Assembly (NCBI RefSeq): GCF_014493765.1
Contig: NZ_JACTVJ010000024.1
Location: forward strand, 1-64,000
DNA from: Streptomyces polyasparticus
GTDB taxonomy: Bacteria > Actinomycetota > Actinomycetes > Streptomycetales > Streptomycetaceae
Direction of reading: 5' to 3'
DNA: 64,000 nt
A program made the position numbers and the translations under genes. Positions 27,901-35,714 of the stretch are shown here, piece by piece. The notes under the pieces are model-generated. The model did not search any database. It worked only from the letters and a program-made list of their open reading frames with translations, and was not told the DNA's origin. Every line of letters begins with the position of its first letter. The first letter of the stretch is position 1.

Positions 27901-29917
27901 CTCCGCGGGCTACGACCACAAGGGCATGGGCATCACCGCCCGCGGCGCCTGGGAGTCCGTGAAGCGGCACTTCCGCGAGCTCGGCGTCGACACCCAGACC
28001 GAGGACTTCACGGTCGTCGGCGTCGGTGACATGAGCGGTGACGTGTTCGGCAACGGCATGCTGCTCTCCGAGCACATCCGCCTGGTCGCCGCCTTCGACC
28101 ACCGGCACATCTTCATCGACCCGAACCCGGACGCGGCCGTCTCCTACGCCGAGCGCCGCCGCCTGTTCGAGCTGCCCCGCAGCTCCTGGGCCGACTACAA
28201 CACCGAGCTGCTCTCCGCGGGCGGCGGGATCTTCCCGCGTACGGCCAAGGCGATCCAGCTCAACACGCACATCCGCGAGGCGCTCGGCATCGAGTCCGGC
28301 ATCGCCAAGATGACCCCGGCCGAGCTGATGCAGACGATCCTCAAGTCGCCGGTCGACCTGCTGTGGAACGGCGGCATCGGCACGTACGTGAAGTCCTCGG
28401 CGGAGTCGCACGGCGATGTCGGCGACAAGGCCAACGACTCGATCCGCGTGGACGGCGCCGACCTCAGGGTCAAGGTCGTCGGCGAGGGCGGCAACCTGGG
28501 TCTGACCCAGCTCGGCCGCATCGAGTTCGCGCAGGCCGGCGGCCGCGTCAACACCGACGCGATCGACAACAGCGCGGGCGTGGACACCTCCGACCACGAG
28601 GTGAACATCAAGATCCTGCTGAACGCGGTCGTGGCCGACGGCGACATGACGGTCAAGCAGCGCAACAAGCTCCTTGCCGAGATGACCGACGAGGTCGGCC
28701 GACTGGTCCTGCGCAACAACTACGCGCAGAACACCGCCCTGGCCAACGCCCTCGCCCAGTCCTCCAGCATGGTCCACGCCCAGCAGCGCTTCATGCGGAC
28801 GCTGGTGCGCGAGGGCCGGCTCGACCGGGCCCTGGAGTTCCTGCCGACCGACCGCCAGATCCGAGAGCGGCTCGGCCACGACCTGGGTCTGACGCAGCCG
28901 GAGACGGCGGTGCTCCTCGCGTACACGAAGATCACCGTCGCCGAGGAGCTGATCTCCACCGATCTGCCCGACGACCCCTATCTGCAGAGCCTGCTGCACG
29001 CGTACTTCCCGACGGCGCTGCGAGCCAAGTTCACCGAGCAGATCGACGCGCACGCGCTGCGCCGCGAGATCGTCACGACGGTCCTGGTGAACGACACGGT
29101 CAACGCGGGCGGCACCAGCTTCCTGCACCGCATGCGCGAGGAGACCGGCGCCTCGCTCGAAGAGGTCGTACGGGCGCACACCGCGGCCCGCGAGATCTTC
29201 GGGCTCTCCGAGGTGTGGGACGCGGTCGAGGCCCTGGACAACGTGGTGGCCGCCGACGTCCAGACCCGGATCCGGCTGCACTCGCGCCGGCTCGTCGAGC
29301 GCGGCACCCGCTGGCTGCTCAACAACCGGCCGCAGCCGCTCGAACTGGCCGAGACCATCGGGTTCTTCAGCGAGGGCGTCCACCAGGTGTGGGCCGAGCT
29401 GCCGAAGCTCCTGCGCGGTGCGGACCTCGAGTGGTACCAGCAGATCTTCGAGGAGCTCACCGCGGCCGCCGTGCCCGAGGAGCTCGCGCAGCGCGTGGCC
29501 GGGTTCTCCTCGGCGTTCCCGACGCTCGACATCGTGCTGATCGCCGACCGCGTGGGCAAGGACCCGATGGCCGTCGCCGAGGTCTACTACGACCTCGGTG
29601 ACCGGCTCACCATCACGCAGCTGATGGACCGGATCAGCGCCCTGCCCCGTACGGACCGCTGGTCGTCCATGGCCCGCGCGGCGATCCGCGAGGACCTGTA
29701 CGCGGCGCACGCGGCGCTCACGTCGGACGTCCTGTCGGTGGGCAACGGCAGCTCGACGCCCGAGCAGCGCTTCAAGTCGTGGCAGGAGAAGAACGCCGCG
29801 ATCCTGGGCCGCGCGAAGACGACCCTGGACGAGATCCAGGGCTCGGACTCGTTCGATCTGGCGAACCTGTCGGTGGCGATGCGCACGATGAGGACGCTGT
29901 TGCGCACGCACTCGTGA
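24968..29917 (+). CDS. gdhB: NAD-specific glutamate dehydrogenase, 180-kDa type
   Basis: A 1649-aa NAD-dependent glutamate dehydrogenase of the large (L_180) class, which degrades glutamate to 2-oxoglutarate and ammonia. The long N-terminal region (about 1-700) has ACT-like regulatory segments (TDDMPFLVDSV). The catalytic core follows, with ARGGLRWSDRREDFRTEI near residue 848 and VGAKGGF near 880, then a Rossmann segment (GDMSGDVFGNGMLLSEHI). The C-terminal helical region completes the family length. ATG 24968 is preceded by GGAGCAGAGG. The gene stands alone between a long leader and a strong terminator. The class often responds to arginine or other amino acids. Confidence 0.96.
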   Translation: MQTKLDEAKAELLARAARVAEHSPVGGQLPTGAAREGDKPDGDTVLTYLQRYYLHTAPEDLTDRDPVDVFGAALSHYRLAENRPQGTANVRVHTPTVEENGWTSSHSVVEVVTDDMPFLVDSVTNELSRQGRGIHVVIHPQVVVRRDVTGKLIEVIADNTAAQAAAEAGHETLVESWIHVEIDRETDRADLKQITADLLRVLSDVREAVEDWEKMRDAALRIAEDLPSEPTADDLREQDIEEARELLRWLAADHFTFLGYREYDLTDDDSLAAVPGTGLGILRSDPQHSGGDEAHPVSPSFNRLPADARAKAREHKILVLTKANSRATVHRPSYLDYVGVKKFDAEGNVVGERRFLGLFSSAAYTESVRRVPVIRRKVDEVLKAAGFSPNSHDGRDLLQILETYPRDELFQTPIDELRTIATSVLYLQERRRLRLYLRKDEYGRYYSALVYLPRDRYTTGVRLRIIDILKEELGGASVDFTAWNTESILSRLHFVVRVAPGTELPALTDADTERIEGRLVDAARSWADGFAEALNAECGEERAAELLRKYAGAFPEGYKADHSPRSAVADLVHLEALGQSDQDFALSLYEPVGAGPGERRFKIYRSGEQVSLSAVLPVLQRLGCEVVDERPYELRCNDRTNAWIYDFGLRMPKANGNGGYLADDARERFQQAFAAVWTGEAENDGFNSLVLLAGLNWRQAMVLRAYAKYLRQAGATFSQDYMEDTLRNNVHTTRLLVSLFEARMSPDRQRAGTELTDGLLEELDGALDQVASLDEDRILRSFLVVIKATLRTNFFQEAAGGKPHSYVSMKFDPQAIPDLPAPRPAFEIWVYSPRVEGVHLRFGKVARGGLRWSDRREDFRTEILGLVKAQMVKNTVIVPVGAKGGFVAKQLPDPAKDRDAWLAEGVASYKTFISALLDITDNLVAGEVVPPADVVRHDEDDTYLVVAADKGTATFSDIANQVAESYNFWLGDAFASGGSAGYDHKGMGITARGAWESVKRHFRELGVDTQTEDFTVVGVGDMSGDVFGNGMLLSEHIRLVAAFDHRHIFIDPNPDAAVSYAERRRLFELPRSSWADYNTELLSAGGGIFPRTAKAIQLNTHIREALGIESGIAKMTPAELMQTILKSPVDLLWNGGIGTYVKSSAESHGDVGDKANDSIRVDGADLRVKVVGEGGNLGLTQLGRIEFAQAGGRVNTDAIDNSAGVDTSDHEVNIKILLNAVVADGDMTVKQRNKLLAEMTDEVGRLVLRNNYAQNTALANALAQSSSMVHAQQRFMRTLVREGRLDRALEFLPTDRQIRERLGHDLGLTQPETAVLLAYTKITVAEELISTDLPDDPYLQSLLHAYFPTALRAKFTEQIDAHALRREIVTTVLVNDTVNAGGTSFLHRMREETGASLEEVVRAHTAAREIFGLSEVWDAVEALDNVVAADVQTRIRLHSRRLVERGTRWLLNNRPQPLELAETIGFFSEGVHQVWAELPKLLRGADLEWYQQIFEELTAAAVPEELAQRVAGFSSAFPTLDIVLIADRVGKDPMAVAEVYYDLGDRLTITQLMDRISALPRTDRWSSMARAAIREDLYAAHAALTSDVLSVGNGSSTPEQRFKSWQEKNAAILGRAKTTLDEIQGSDSFDLANLSVAMRTMRTLLRTHS

Positions 29918-29953
29918 CGGGGTAGCGCACCCGCGTCACCGGACACAGCACCC

Positions 29954-29994
29954 GGCGGAGCGCCCCGGAGCCCATGGCTTCGGGGCGCTCCGCC
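29954..29994 (+). terminator. Terminator after gdhB
   Basis: GGCGGAGCGCCCCG (29954-29967) and CGGGGCGCTCCGCC (29981-29994) form a perfect 14-bp stem with a 13-nt loop, followed by GTTGT. It separates gdhB from the surface-polymer locus. Confidence 0.85.
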
Positions 29995-30111
29995 GTTGTA
30001 CGGCGGGGCGAGACGCCGCTGGCGAGCGCTCTCACGTCGCCTTTATGCGGTTAAATCGGGCATTTGGGTTAAGGTGGGTCCGATTGTGTACGCGCGCCAA
30101 GGGACCTCCAG

Positions 30112-30906
30112 ATGCTGACGAAGACCACCGAGTCACCGATGCCGCTGCCCGCAGCCTGGGCGGACACGGCGCTGACCGTCGTGATGCCCACGTACAACGA
30201 AGCGGGCAGTCTGCCGCGGATGGTCGAGACGCTGATGGCTCTCGGCGAGGAGCTGCCGGGCCTGAGCCTGCTCGTCGTGGACGACTCCAGCCCGGACGGC
30301 ACCGGCGACCTCGCGGAGTCCCTGGCCGAGCGCTACAACACCTCGCGCGTACGGATGCGCGTCCTGCACCGCACCGAGAAGGACGGCCTCGGTCGCGCCT
30401 ACGCGGCGGGTATGAGCCGCGCCGTGGAGAACGGCGCCCGCTATGTGCTGCAGATGGACGCCGACGGCAGCCACCCCGCCGAGAAGATCGGCGAGATGCT
30501 CGGCGTCGCGCTGTCCACCGGCGCCGGCGTCGTGGTCGGCAGCCGCTATGTGCCGGGCGGCTCGCTGTCCGACGCCTGGGGCGCACACCGCAAGCTGCTC
30601 TCGCGCTGGGCCAACGCCTACGCGAGCACCATCCTCGGCACCCGCGTCCGCGACATCACCGGCGGCTTCAACCTCTGGCGCGCGGACACGCTGCGGGCGA
30701 TCGACCTCGCGTCGGTCGGCAGCGCGGGCTACAGCTTCCAGGTCGAGATGAAGTACGCGGCGCTGCGCCGCGGCTTCGGCGTCATGGAGGTGCCGATCCA
30801 CTTCGAGGACCGCACGGTCGGCGAGTCGAAGATGAACTTCGCGGTGCAGCTGGAGTCCATGGCGATGCCGTGGAAGCTGCGCGCCGCCGCCCGGGGCCGG
30901 CGCTGA
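30112..30906 (+). CDS. Polyprenyl-phosphate glycosyltransferase, GT2 (Ppm1/DPM-like)
   Basis: A 264-aa family-2 glycosyltransferase resembling dolichol/polyprenol-phosphate mannose synthases. It would transfer a hexose from an NDP-sugar to polyprenyl phosphate on the inner membrane face. VVMPTYNEAGSLPRMV starts the Rossmann fold, VVDDSSPDGT binds nucleotide, and QMDADGSHP (near 113-121) supplies the metal-binding acidic residues. The C-terminal VGESKMNF is typical. It lacks the membrane anchor of some homologues. The GtrA-family gene 40 bp downstream and a GT-C-like gene form the usual three-part system for decorating surface glycans. Confidence 0.9.
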   Translation: MLTKTTESPMPLPAAWADTALTVVMPTYNEAGSLPRMVETLMALGEELPGLSLLVVDDSSPDGTGDLAESLAERYNTSRVRMRVLHRTEKDGLGRAYAAGMSRAVENGARYVLQMDADGSHPAEKIGEMLGVALSTGAGVVVGSRYVPGGSLSDAWGAHRKLLSRWANAYASTILGTRVRDITGGFNLWRADTLRAIDLASVGSAGYSFQVEMKYAALRRGFGVMEVPIHFEDRTVGESKMNFAVQLESMAMPWKLRAAARGRR

Positions 30907-30945
30907 ACAGCCCCCGCGCAGAGACGAGTTGGTGAGCATTCCACG

Positions 30946-31425
30946 ATGACGACGCTGCAGGACACCCCCACCGTGGCGCTGCCGGAGGCGGCGCCACGGC
31001 TGCGTACGCGCCGCATGGTCCGGTACGCCAAGGAGCTGACGAAGTTCGCGATCGTCGGCGGCAGCGGCGTCGGCGTGAACTTCGTCGTCTTCAATCTGCT
31101 GCTCCACGGCCTGGACTGGAGCGCGATGACCGCCACGGTCCTCGCCAGCTGCATCGCCATGGGCACCAACTACCTGGGCTTCCGCTTCTTCGCCTACCGG
31201 GACCGCGCCAAGCGGACCCGGCAGCAGATCCTGCTCTTCTTCGTGTTCAGCGGGATCGGCGTCGCCGTCGAGAGCGGCCTGTTCTACGTGGCGTACCACG
31301 GCATGGCGATGGACGGGCCGCTCGGCTCCAACATCGCCAAGGCCGGCTCGATCGTGCTCGCGTCCGCGTTCCGCTTCCTGGTGTACCGGACCTGGGTCTT
31401 CCAGCATGACGCGCAGCGGGCATGA
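30946..31425 (+). CDS. GtrA family membrane protein
   Basis: A 159-aa protein with four hydrophobic helices (starting KFAIVGGSGVGVNFVVFNLL), the hallmark of GtrA proteins, which are believed to flip polyprenyl-phosphate-linked sugars across the membrane. NYLGFRFFAYRD and FRFLVYRTWVF are the typical loop motifs. Between the polyprenyl-phosphate GT gene and a GT-C-like gene, it probably supplies lipid-linked sugar to the outside. Its 3' end overlaps the next gene by 20 bp if that gene starts at 31406. Confidence 0.9.
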   Translation: MTTLQDTPTVALPEAAPRLRTRRMVRYAKELTKFAIVGGSGVGVNFVVFNLLLHGLDWSAMTATVLASCIAMGTNYLGFRFFAYRDRAKRTRQQILLFFVFSGIGVAVESGLFYVAYHGMAMDGPLGSNIAKAGSIVLASAFRFLVYRTWVFQHDAQRA

Positions 31426-32986
31426 AGTGACGGGCACCGCGGCCGAACGGCCCGCCGCGCCCGCCCCGCACCGTCCCGCAGCGTCCCCACCGCTCGCGCC
31501 CGCCGCCGACTCGGCCGCGGCGCGGGCGGTGTCGCGTGCGGCGGTGCTGCTCATCGGGGCGCTGCTGCTGCTCGTCGTGGTCCGCCTTCCCTGGGTGGGC
31601 GACCTCGGGATCCACGCGGCGACCGTCGAGCGGCTGCGCACGGATCTGCTGTCGCCCGGGAACCCGATGGTGGACGCCACCGGCGACAGTCCGTACTACT
31701 CGCCGTGGATGCTGCTGCTCGGCATCCTCGCGAAGGCCACCGGACTCGGCACGTTCACCGTGCTGCGGATCGCCGCTCTCGTCTCGCTCGCCCTGCTGCT
31801 CACCGGCATTCCGCATTTCGTACGGACCTTCACGCGGCGCCGCTCCGCACCCGCCCTCGCCGTGCTCTGCGTGCTGCTCCTGTGGGGCCCGGTCGTCTTC
31901 GAGTGGAGCGGCTTTCCCGGCCTGAACTCGCTGGCGCTCACCCTGGCCTACCCGAGCACCTTCGCGCTCGGCCTGTCCTTCCACTTCTGGGCGCTGCTCA
32001 CCAAGGCCGTGCGCTCGTCGGCGAGTTGGCCCGCAAGCATCGGACTCGGCCTGATGTGGGCCGTGATCATGCTGAGCCACCAGTTCACCGGCGTGGTCGC
32101 CACCTTCGGTGCGCTCGGGGTGCTGCTCGGGGCGCGGCCGTGGCCGGGACGCGCGGTCTGGCTGCGGCTCGGGGCGGGCATGACGGCCGGGTTGGTGCTG
32201 CTCGTCGGGTGGCCGTACTACTCGTTCTTCGGGCTGTTCGGCGTGGGCGGCCTCGAGGAGATCCACCGGCCGCTGTACACCGGCCTGCTGCCGCACTTCG
32301 GGTTCGCCCTGATCGGTGTAGCTGCCCTCGTCCTGCGTCTGCGGCGGGACCGCCGCGATCCGCTGGTGGTCTTCTTCGCCCTTGGGGCGCTGATGGTGAC
32401 GGCCGGCTGGCTGACCGGCCACTACTCCTGGGGCAGGGCGCTGCCCGCCGTGCTCCTCCCGGCCCAGCTGGCCGCCGCGCTCGCCATGGTCACGGGCGGC
32501 ACCCGGCTCGTGCGCAACGCGTTCGCCGCGGTGGTCGCGGCGGCGCTGGTCGCGGGCGCGTGGACGCAGGCGGGTGTGCTCGGCTACGTGGTGCGCCAGG
32601 ACGCGCTGCCGCCGGCCGTACGGGAGAAGACCAGGCAGCCGTGGGCCGGATACGCGTGGATCACGCGCTATGTGCCGTACGGGGACACGGTGATGGTCAA
32701 GGGGCGGGCGGCTCGCCAGATCCCGGCGTACGGGCCCTACACGGTCGCGCCGGGTTACCCGGACTTCTTCCTGCCGGACCAGGAGCAGCGACTGGCCACG
32801 GTGGCCGAGTACTTCGCGCCGGGCAGCTCCCGCGCGCAGCGCCTCGACGCACTGCAGCGCTACGGGGCGCGATGGGTGCTCCAGTGGCGCAGCGACGGGG
32901 GACTGCAGGCCTCGGATCCCGCGCTGGAGAAGGTGGCCGTCGGGCCGAACGGGCAGGTGCTCTACCGGGTCGTGGACGCCGCGTAG
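31406..32986 (+). CDS. Polytopic membrane protein, putative GT-C glycosyltransferase
   Basis: A 526-aa protein with about ten to twelve membrane segments after a 45-residue Ala/Pro-rich N-terminus. An extracytoplasmic loop after the first segment has Asp/His near WVGDLGIHAATVERLRTDLL, as in GT-C enzymes that use polyprenyl-phosphate sugars. The soluble C-terminal domain (about 400-526) is probably periplasmic. It is clearly paralogous to 46826-48247 (compare YYSPWMLLLGILAKATGL with YYSPYAVLQGLFAKVTGL). The start may alternatively be GTG 31427. Donor inferred from the neighbours; acceptor unknown. Confidence 0.78.
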   Translation: MTRSGHEVTGTAAERPAAPAPHRPAASPPLAPAADSAAARAVSRAAVLLIGALLLLVVVRLPWVGDLGIHAATVERLRTDLLSPGNPMVDATGDSPYYSPWMLLLGILAKATGLGTFTVLRIAALVSLALLLTGIPHFVRTFTRRRSAPALAVLCVLLLWGPVVFEWSGFPGLNSLALTLAYPSTFALGLSFHFWALLTKAVRSSASWPASIGLGLMWAVIMLSHQFTGVVATFGALGVLLGARPWPGRAVWLRLGAGMTAGLVLLVGWPYYSFFGLFGVGGLEEIHRPLYTGLLPHFGFALIGVAALVLRLRRDRRDPLVVFFALGALMVTAGWLTGHYSWGRALPAVLLPAQLAAALAMVTGGTRLVRNAFAAVVAAALVAGAWTQAGVLGYVVRQDALPPAVREKTRQPWAGYAWITRYVPYGDTVMVKGRAARQIPAYGPYTVAPGYPDFFLPDQEQRLATVAEYFAPGSSRAQRLDALQRYGARWVLQWRSDGGLQASDPALEKVAVGPNGQVLYRVVDAA

Positions 32987-32990
32987 AACC

Positions 32991-34070
32991 TCAGCCGAAC
33001 GCCCGCCGCAGCAGCGCCCCGCCCGGCCTCTCCACGTAACGGTGGATCAGCCAGGCCACCGCGACCATCGCGGCGACGGTGGTGAGCAGCAGTGTCCAGG
33101 GCGGGACGTGCTCGCGCCACAGGTGGATGAGGCGCACACCGATCGCCTGGTGGATCAGATACAGCGGATACGAGATCGCCCCGCCGGTCGTCAGCCAGCG
33201 CCAGTCGACCCGGTCGAGGTATCCCAGCGCCACTGCCGCCATCAGTACATAGAACGCCGTCACCACGGCCACGCACACGGTCCATGACATCCGGTGCGAG
33301 GCCGTGCTGTAGACCTTGGCCACCTCGATCATGCTGTGCTGCGCGAGCAGCCAGTTCACGCCGAGCAGCGCCCAGGGCGCGCCCTGGCGCGGGCCGTCCC
33401 TGCGGATCAGGTAGAAGGCGATGCCCGAGATGAACAGGGGCGCGTACAGCGGGTTGGCCAGCAGCGAGAGCACCGGCAGGCCGGACGCCGGGGCGAGCAC
33501 CGCGGCCAGCGTCCACAGCCAGCAGAAGGCGACGACCCGCCGGCGGGTCACACCGAGCCAGGCCACCACCGCGAAGAGCAGATAGAAGCGCAGCTCGGAC
33601 CAGAGGGTCCAGTACGAGCGGTCGACGTCGTCCACGCCGAGCGAACTCTGCACCATCGTCAGGTTGGTGAGGACCTGGCTGACCGTCGGCCGGTCGCCGT
33701 CGGCGGGCAGTCCCGGCAGCAGCAGGACGGCTCCGGTGGCGAGCACACAGAACCAGTACGCGGGAAAGAGCCGGACCACGCGGCTGCGGACGAAGGAGAG
33801 CAGCGGCCTGCCCCAGGCGGACATGCAGATGACGAACCCGCTGATGAGGAAGAAGAGTTCGACGCCGAGCCAGGCATACGGGGCGATGACGCCGAGCACG
33901 GGGAAGGTCCCCTCGGCTGCGGGCCAGCCGCCCAGGCGGGTGTAGTGGAAGAGCACGACGAGCAGCGCGGCGAGCAGCCGCAGGCCGTCGAGTATGCGGA
34001 GCCGGCCGCTGCCTCTGCGGGGTGTGTCGAGGGCGTGCGGGGACCGGGACGGGGCGGTGAGTACGGACAT
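32991..34070 (-). CDS. Acyltransferase family 3 membrane protein
   Basis: A 359-aa protein of the acyltransferase-3 (OafA/NodX-like) family with about ten membrane helices. LRILDGLRLLAALLVVLFHYTR holds the conserved Arg/His region near the N-terminus (described without further quotation), followed by GVELFFLISGFVI and later AISYPLYLIHQAIG. Such enzymes O-acetylate surface glycans. The ATG at 34070 follows the upstream GT2 stop (34074) by 3 bases, so it is last in a minus-strand operon. Its own stop is only 4 bp from the convergent gene ending at 32986. Confidence 0.88.
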   Translation of the reverse strand: MSVLTAPSRSPHALDTPRRGSGRLRILDGLRLLAALLVVLFHYTRLGGWPAAEGTFPVLGVIAPYAWLGVELFFLISGFVICMSAWGRPLLSFVRSRVVRLFPAYWFCVLATGAVLLLPGLPADGDRPTVSQVLTNLTMVQSSLGVDDVDRSYWTLWSELRFYLLFAVVAWLGVTRRRVVAFCWLWTLAAVLAPASGLPVLSLLANPLYAPLFISGIAFYLIRRDGPRQGAPWALLGVNWLLAQHSMIEVAKVYSTASHRMSWTVCVAVVTAFYVLMAAVALGYLDRVDWRWLTTGGAISYPLYLIHQAIGVRLIHLWREHVPPWTLLLTTVAAMVAVAWLIHRYVERPGGALLRRAFG

Positions 34071-34073
34071 GGA

Positions 34074-35714
34074 TCAGCGCAGCGCCATCTTGCGCAGCGC
34101 GCCGGCCCGCCGCTTCACCGGGCGCAGCGCCTTCGCCACCGGGCCCGTCGTCTCCCAACGCACCTGGAGGCGGCCGGAGTTACGCCCCTCGGGCTCCACG
34201 GTGACGCGGTGCGCGACCCCGAAGCGGGGCCGCACCACCGTGGTCAGCGGGGTGAAGTCCAGGGGTGCGAGCAGCAGGCCCGTGTTGCGCTGCCGGTCCT
34301 GCTCCAGCTCCAGGATCGGGTGGCGTACGCCTGTGAAGCCTTGTACGGGGAGCTCGGCCGCCGACAGATTCAGGCGTACGGAACCCTCGTAGACTCCGGG
34401 GCCCACCACGTCCAGGCGGAAGCGCTGCGTGTGGCGGTGGCCGCCCGGGGCGATGTGCACGGCGGCCACATGCGGGCCGACGGCGAGCTGGCGGCCCGGG
34501 TCGTACGTGCGGATCACGAGGTCGAGCGTCCCGGGGGCGCCGGCCGTGACCGAGGTGATCTCGTGGCGGAAGTGCGCCGTGGTGAACGGGCGGGTCGACA
34601 ACTCCTCGTCACCGAGGTCGAGTTCGCCCTTGGTCTGCTCGGTGACCGGGATGCGGTTCCCCCAGTACACCCGGCCGCTCTCGTCGGTGACCGTCTCGCG
34701 CGGCGCCACCGAGTGCCCCATGCCGCGCGCGGCGATCCGGACATCGGTGTACCGGCCGTCGCGCAGGAGCTGGATCACCACGCGCTCGGCGCGCGGCAGG
34801 CGGGCGAGCGCGGCGGGGGAGACGGACTCCAGATAGGGCACCACCGCGCCGGCGAACGAACGGATCCAGTCCTCGTCGCGGAACGGCAGATCACCCGCGT
34901 ACATCCGGAAGTCGTGCTTGAGGAACTTGTAGTCCTTGTCCTCGCGCAACCCGCCGTGCCCGCTGGACTCCAGGAACTCGTCGATGAGCGTCTGGACGTG
35001 GATACGGTCCCGTACGTTGCTGATCTTGTGCCGCTGGTTGGAGATCGAGGCGGCGCCCGCGGCCGCGAACGGCTCGATGTACCAGCGGTAGACCGGCTCG
35101 GGCACGATCGTGAACGCCTTCGCCAGGCAGTACGCCTGTGCCGAGAACAGCTGGTCCTCGTAGTGGATGCCCTCGGGGAAGCGCAGCTGGTGCCGGTCGA
35201 GGAAGTCCTTGGCGTACATCTTCGAGGTCGACAGGTGCTCGAAGAGCAGCCGCGGTTCGGCGTCGATGCCCTCGACCGTACGGCGCTCCGCGACCAGGTC
35301 CGGCATCCACAGGCTGCGCCTGCCGGTGTCCACGCGGACCCGCTCCACCTGACCCATCGCGAAGTCGATCTCGCGCTCGCGATGCGCGGCGAGCAGCAAC
35401 TCCACGGCGCGCGGCGGCAGTTCGTCGTCGCTGTCCAGGAACATCAGATACGGGGCGCGCGCGATCTCCATGGCCCGGTTGCGCGGTGCGCTGCAGCCGC
35501 CGCTGTTGACCGGCAGGCGCAGATAGCGCACGCGCAGGTCATCGGCCTCCAACTGCCGTGCCACCTCGGGGGTGTGGTCGGTGGAGCAGTCGTCGCTGAT
35601 GATGATCTCGATGTTGCCGTGGGTCTGCTCGCGCAGCGAGGCCACCGCGCGCGGCAGCCGCTCGGCGTCGTTGTAGACGATCACCGTGACGGTCACGTCG
35701 GGCTTGGCACTCAT
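34074..35714 (-). CDS. GT2 glycosyltransferase with C-terminal beta domain
   Basis: A 546-aa protein. Residues about 5-230 form a GT-A fold: VTVIVYNDAERLPRAVASL, SDDCSTD and the metal-binding MFLDSDDELPPRAV. A helical region follows, and the last 200 residues look like beta-sandwich. It has the same layout and length as the enzyme at 42975-44612, indicating duplication. ATG 35714 overlaps the upstream stop by one base (TGATG), so it is coupled to the glycerophosphotransferase gene. It probably adds sugars to a teichoic-acid-type chain; linkage unknown. Confidence 0.85.
   Translation of the reverse strand: MSAKPDVTVTVIVYNDAERLPRAVASLREQTHGNIEIIISDDCSTDHTPEVARQLEADDLRVRYLRLPVNSGGCSAPRNRAMEIARAPYLMFLDSDDELPPRAVELLLAAHREREIDFAMGQVERVRVDTGRRSLWMPDLVAERRTVEGIDAEPRLLFEHLSTSKMYAKDFLDRHQLRFPEGIHYEDQLFSAQAYCLAKAFTIVPEPVYRWYIEPFAAAGAASISNQRHKISNVRDRIHVQTLIDEFLESSGHGGLREDKDYKFLKHDFRMYAGDLPFRDEDWIRSFAGAVVPYLESVSPAALARLPRAERVVIQLLRDGRYTDVRIAARGMGHSVAPRETVTDESGRVYWGNRIPVTEQTKGELDLGDEELSTRPFTTAHFRHEITSVTAGAPGTLDLVIRTYDPGRQLAVGPHVAAVHIAPGGHRHTQRFRLDVVGPGVYEGSVRLNLSAAELPVQGFTGVRHPILELEQDRQRNTGLLLAPLDFTPLTTVVRPRFGVAHRVTVEPEGRNSGRLQVRWETTGPVAKALRPVKRRAGALRKMALR

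Noticed and set aside
24935-29911. A 1658-codon open frame on the minus strand opposite gdhB
   Set aside because: It mirrors the codon bias of the real gene in very GC-rich DNA, has a His/Val/Asp/Arg-rich nonsense composition and no domain motifs.
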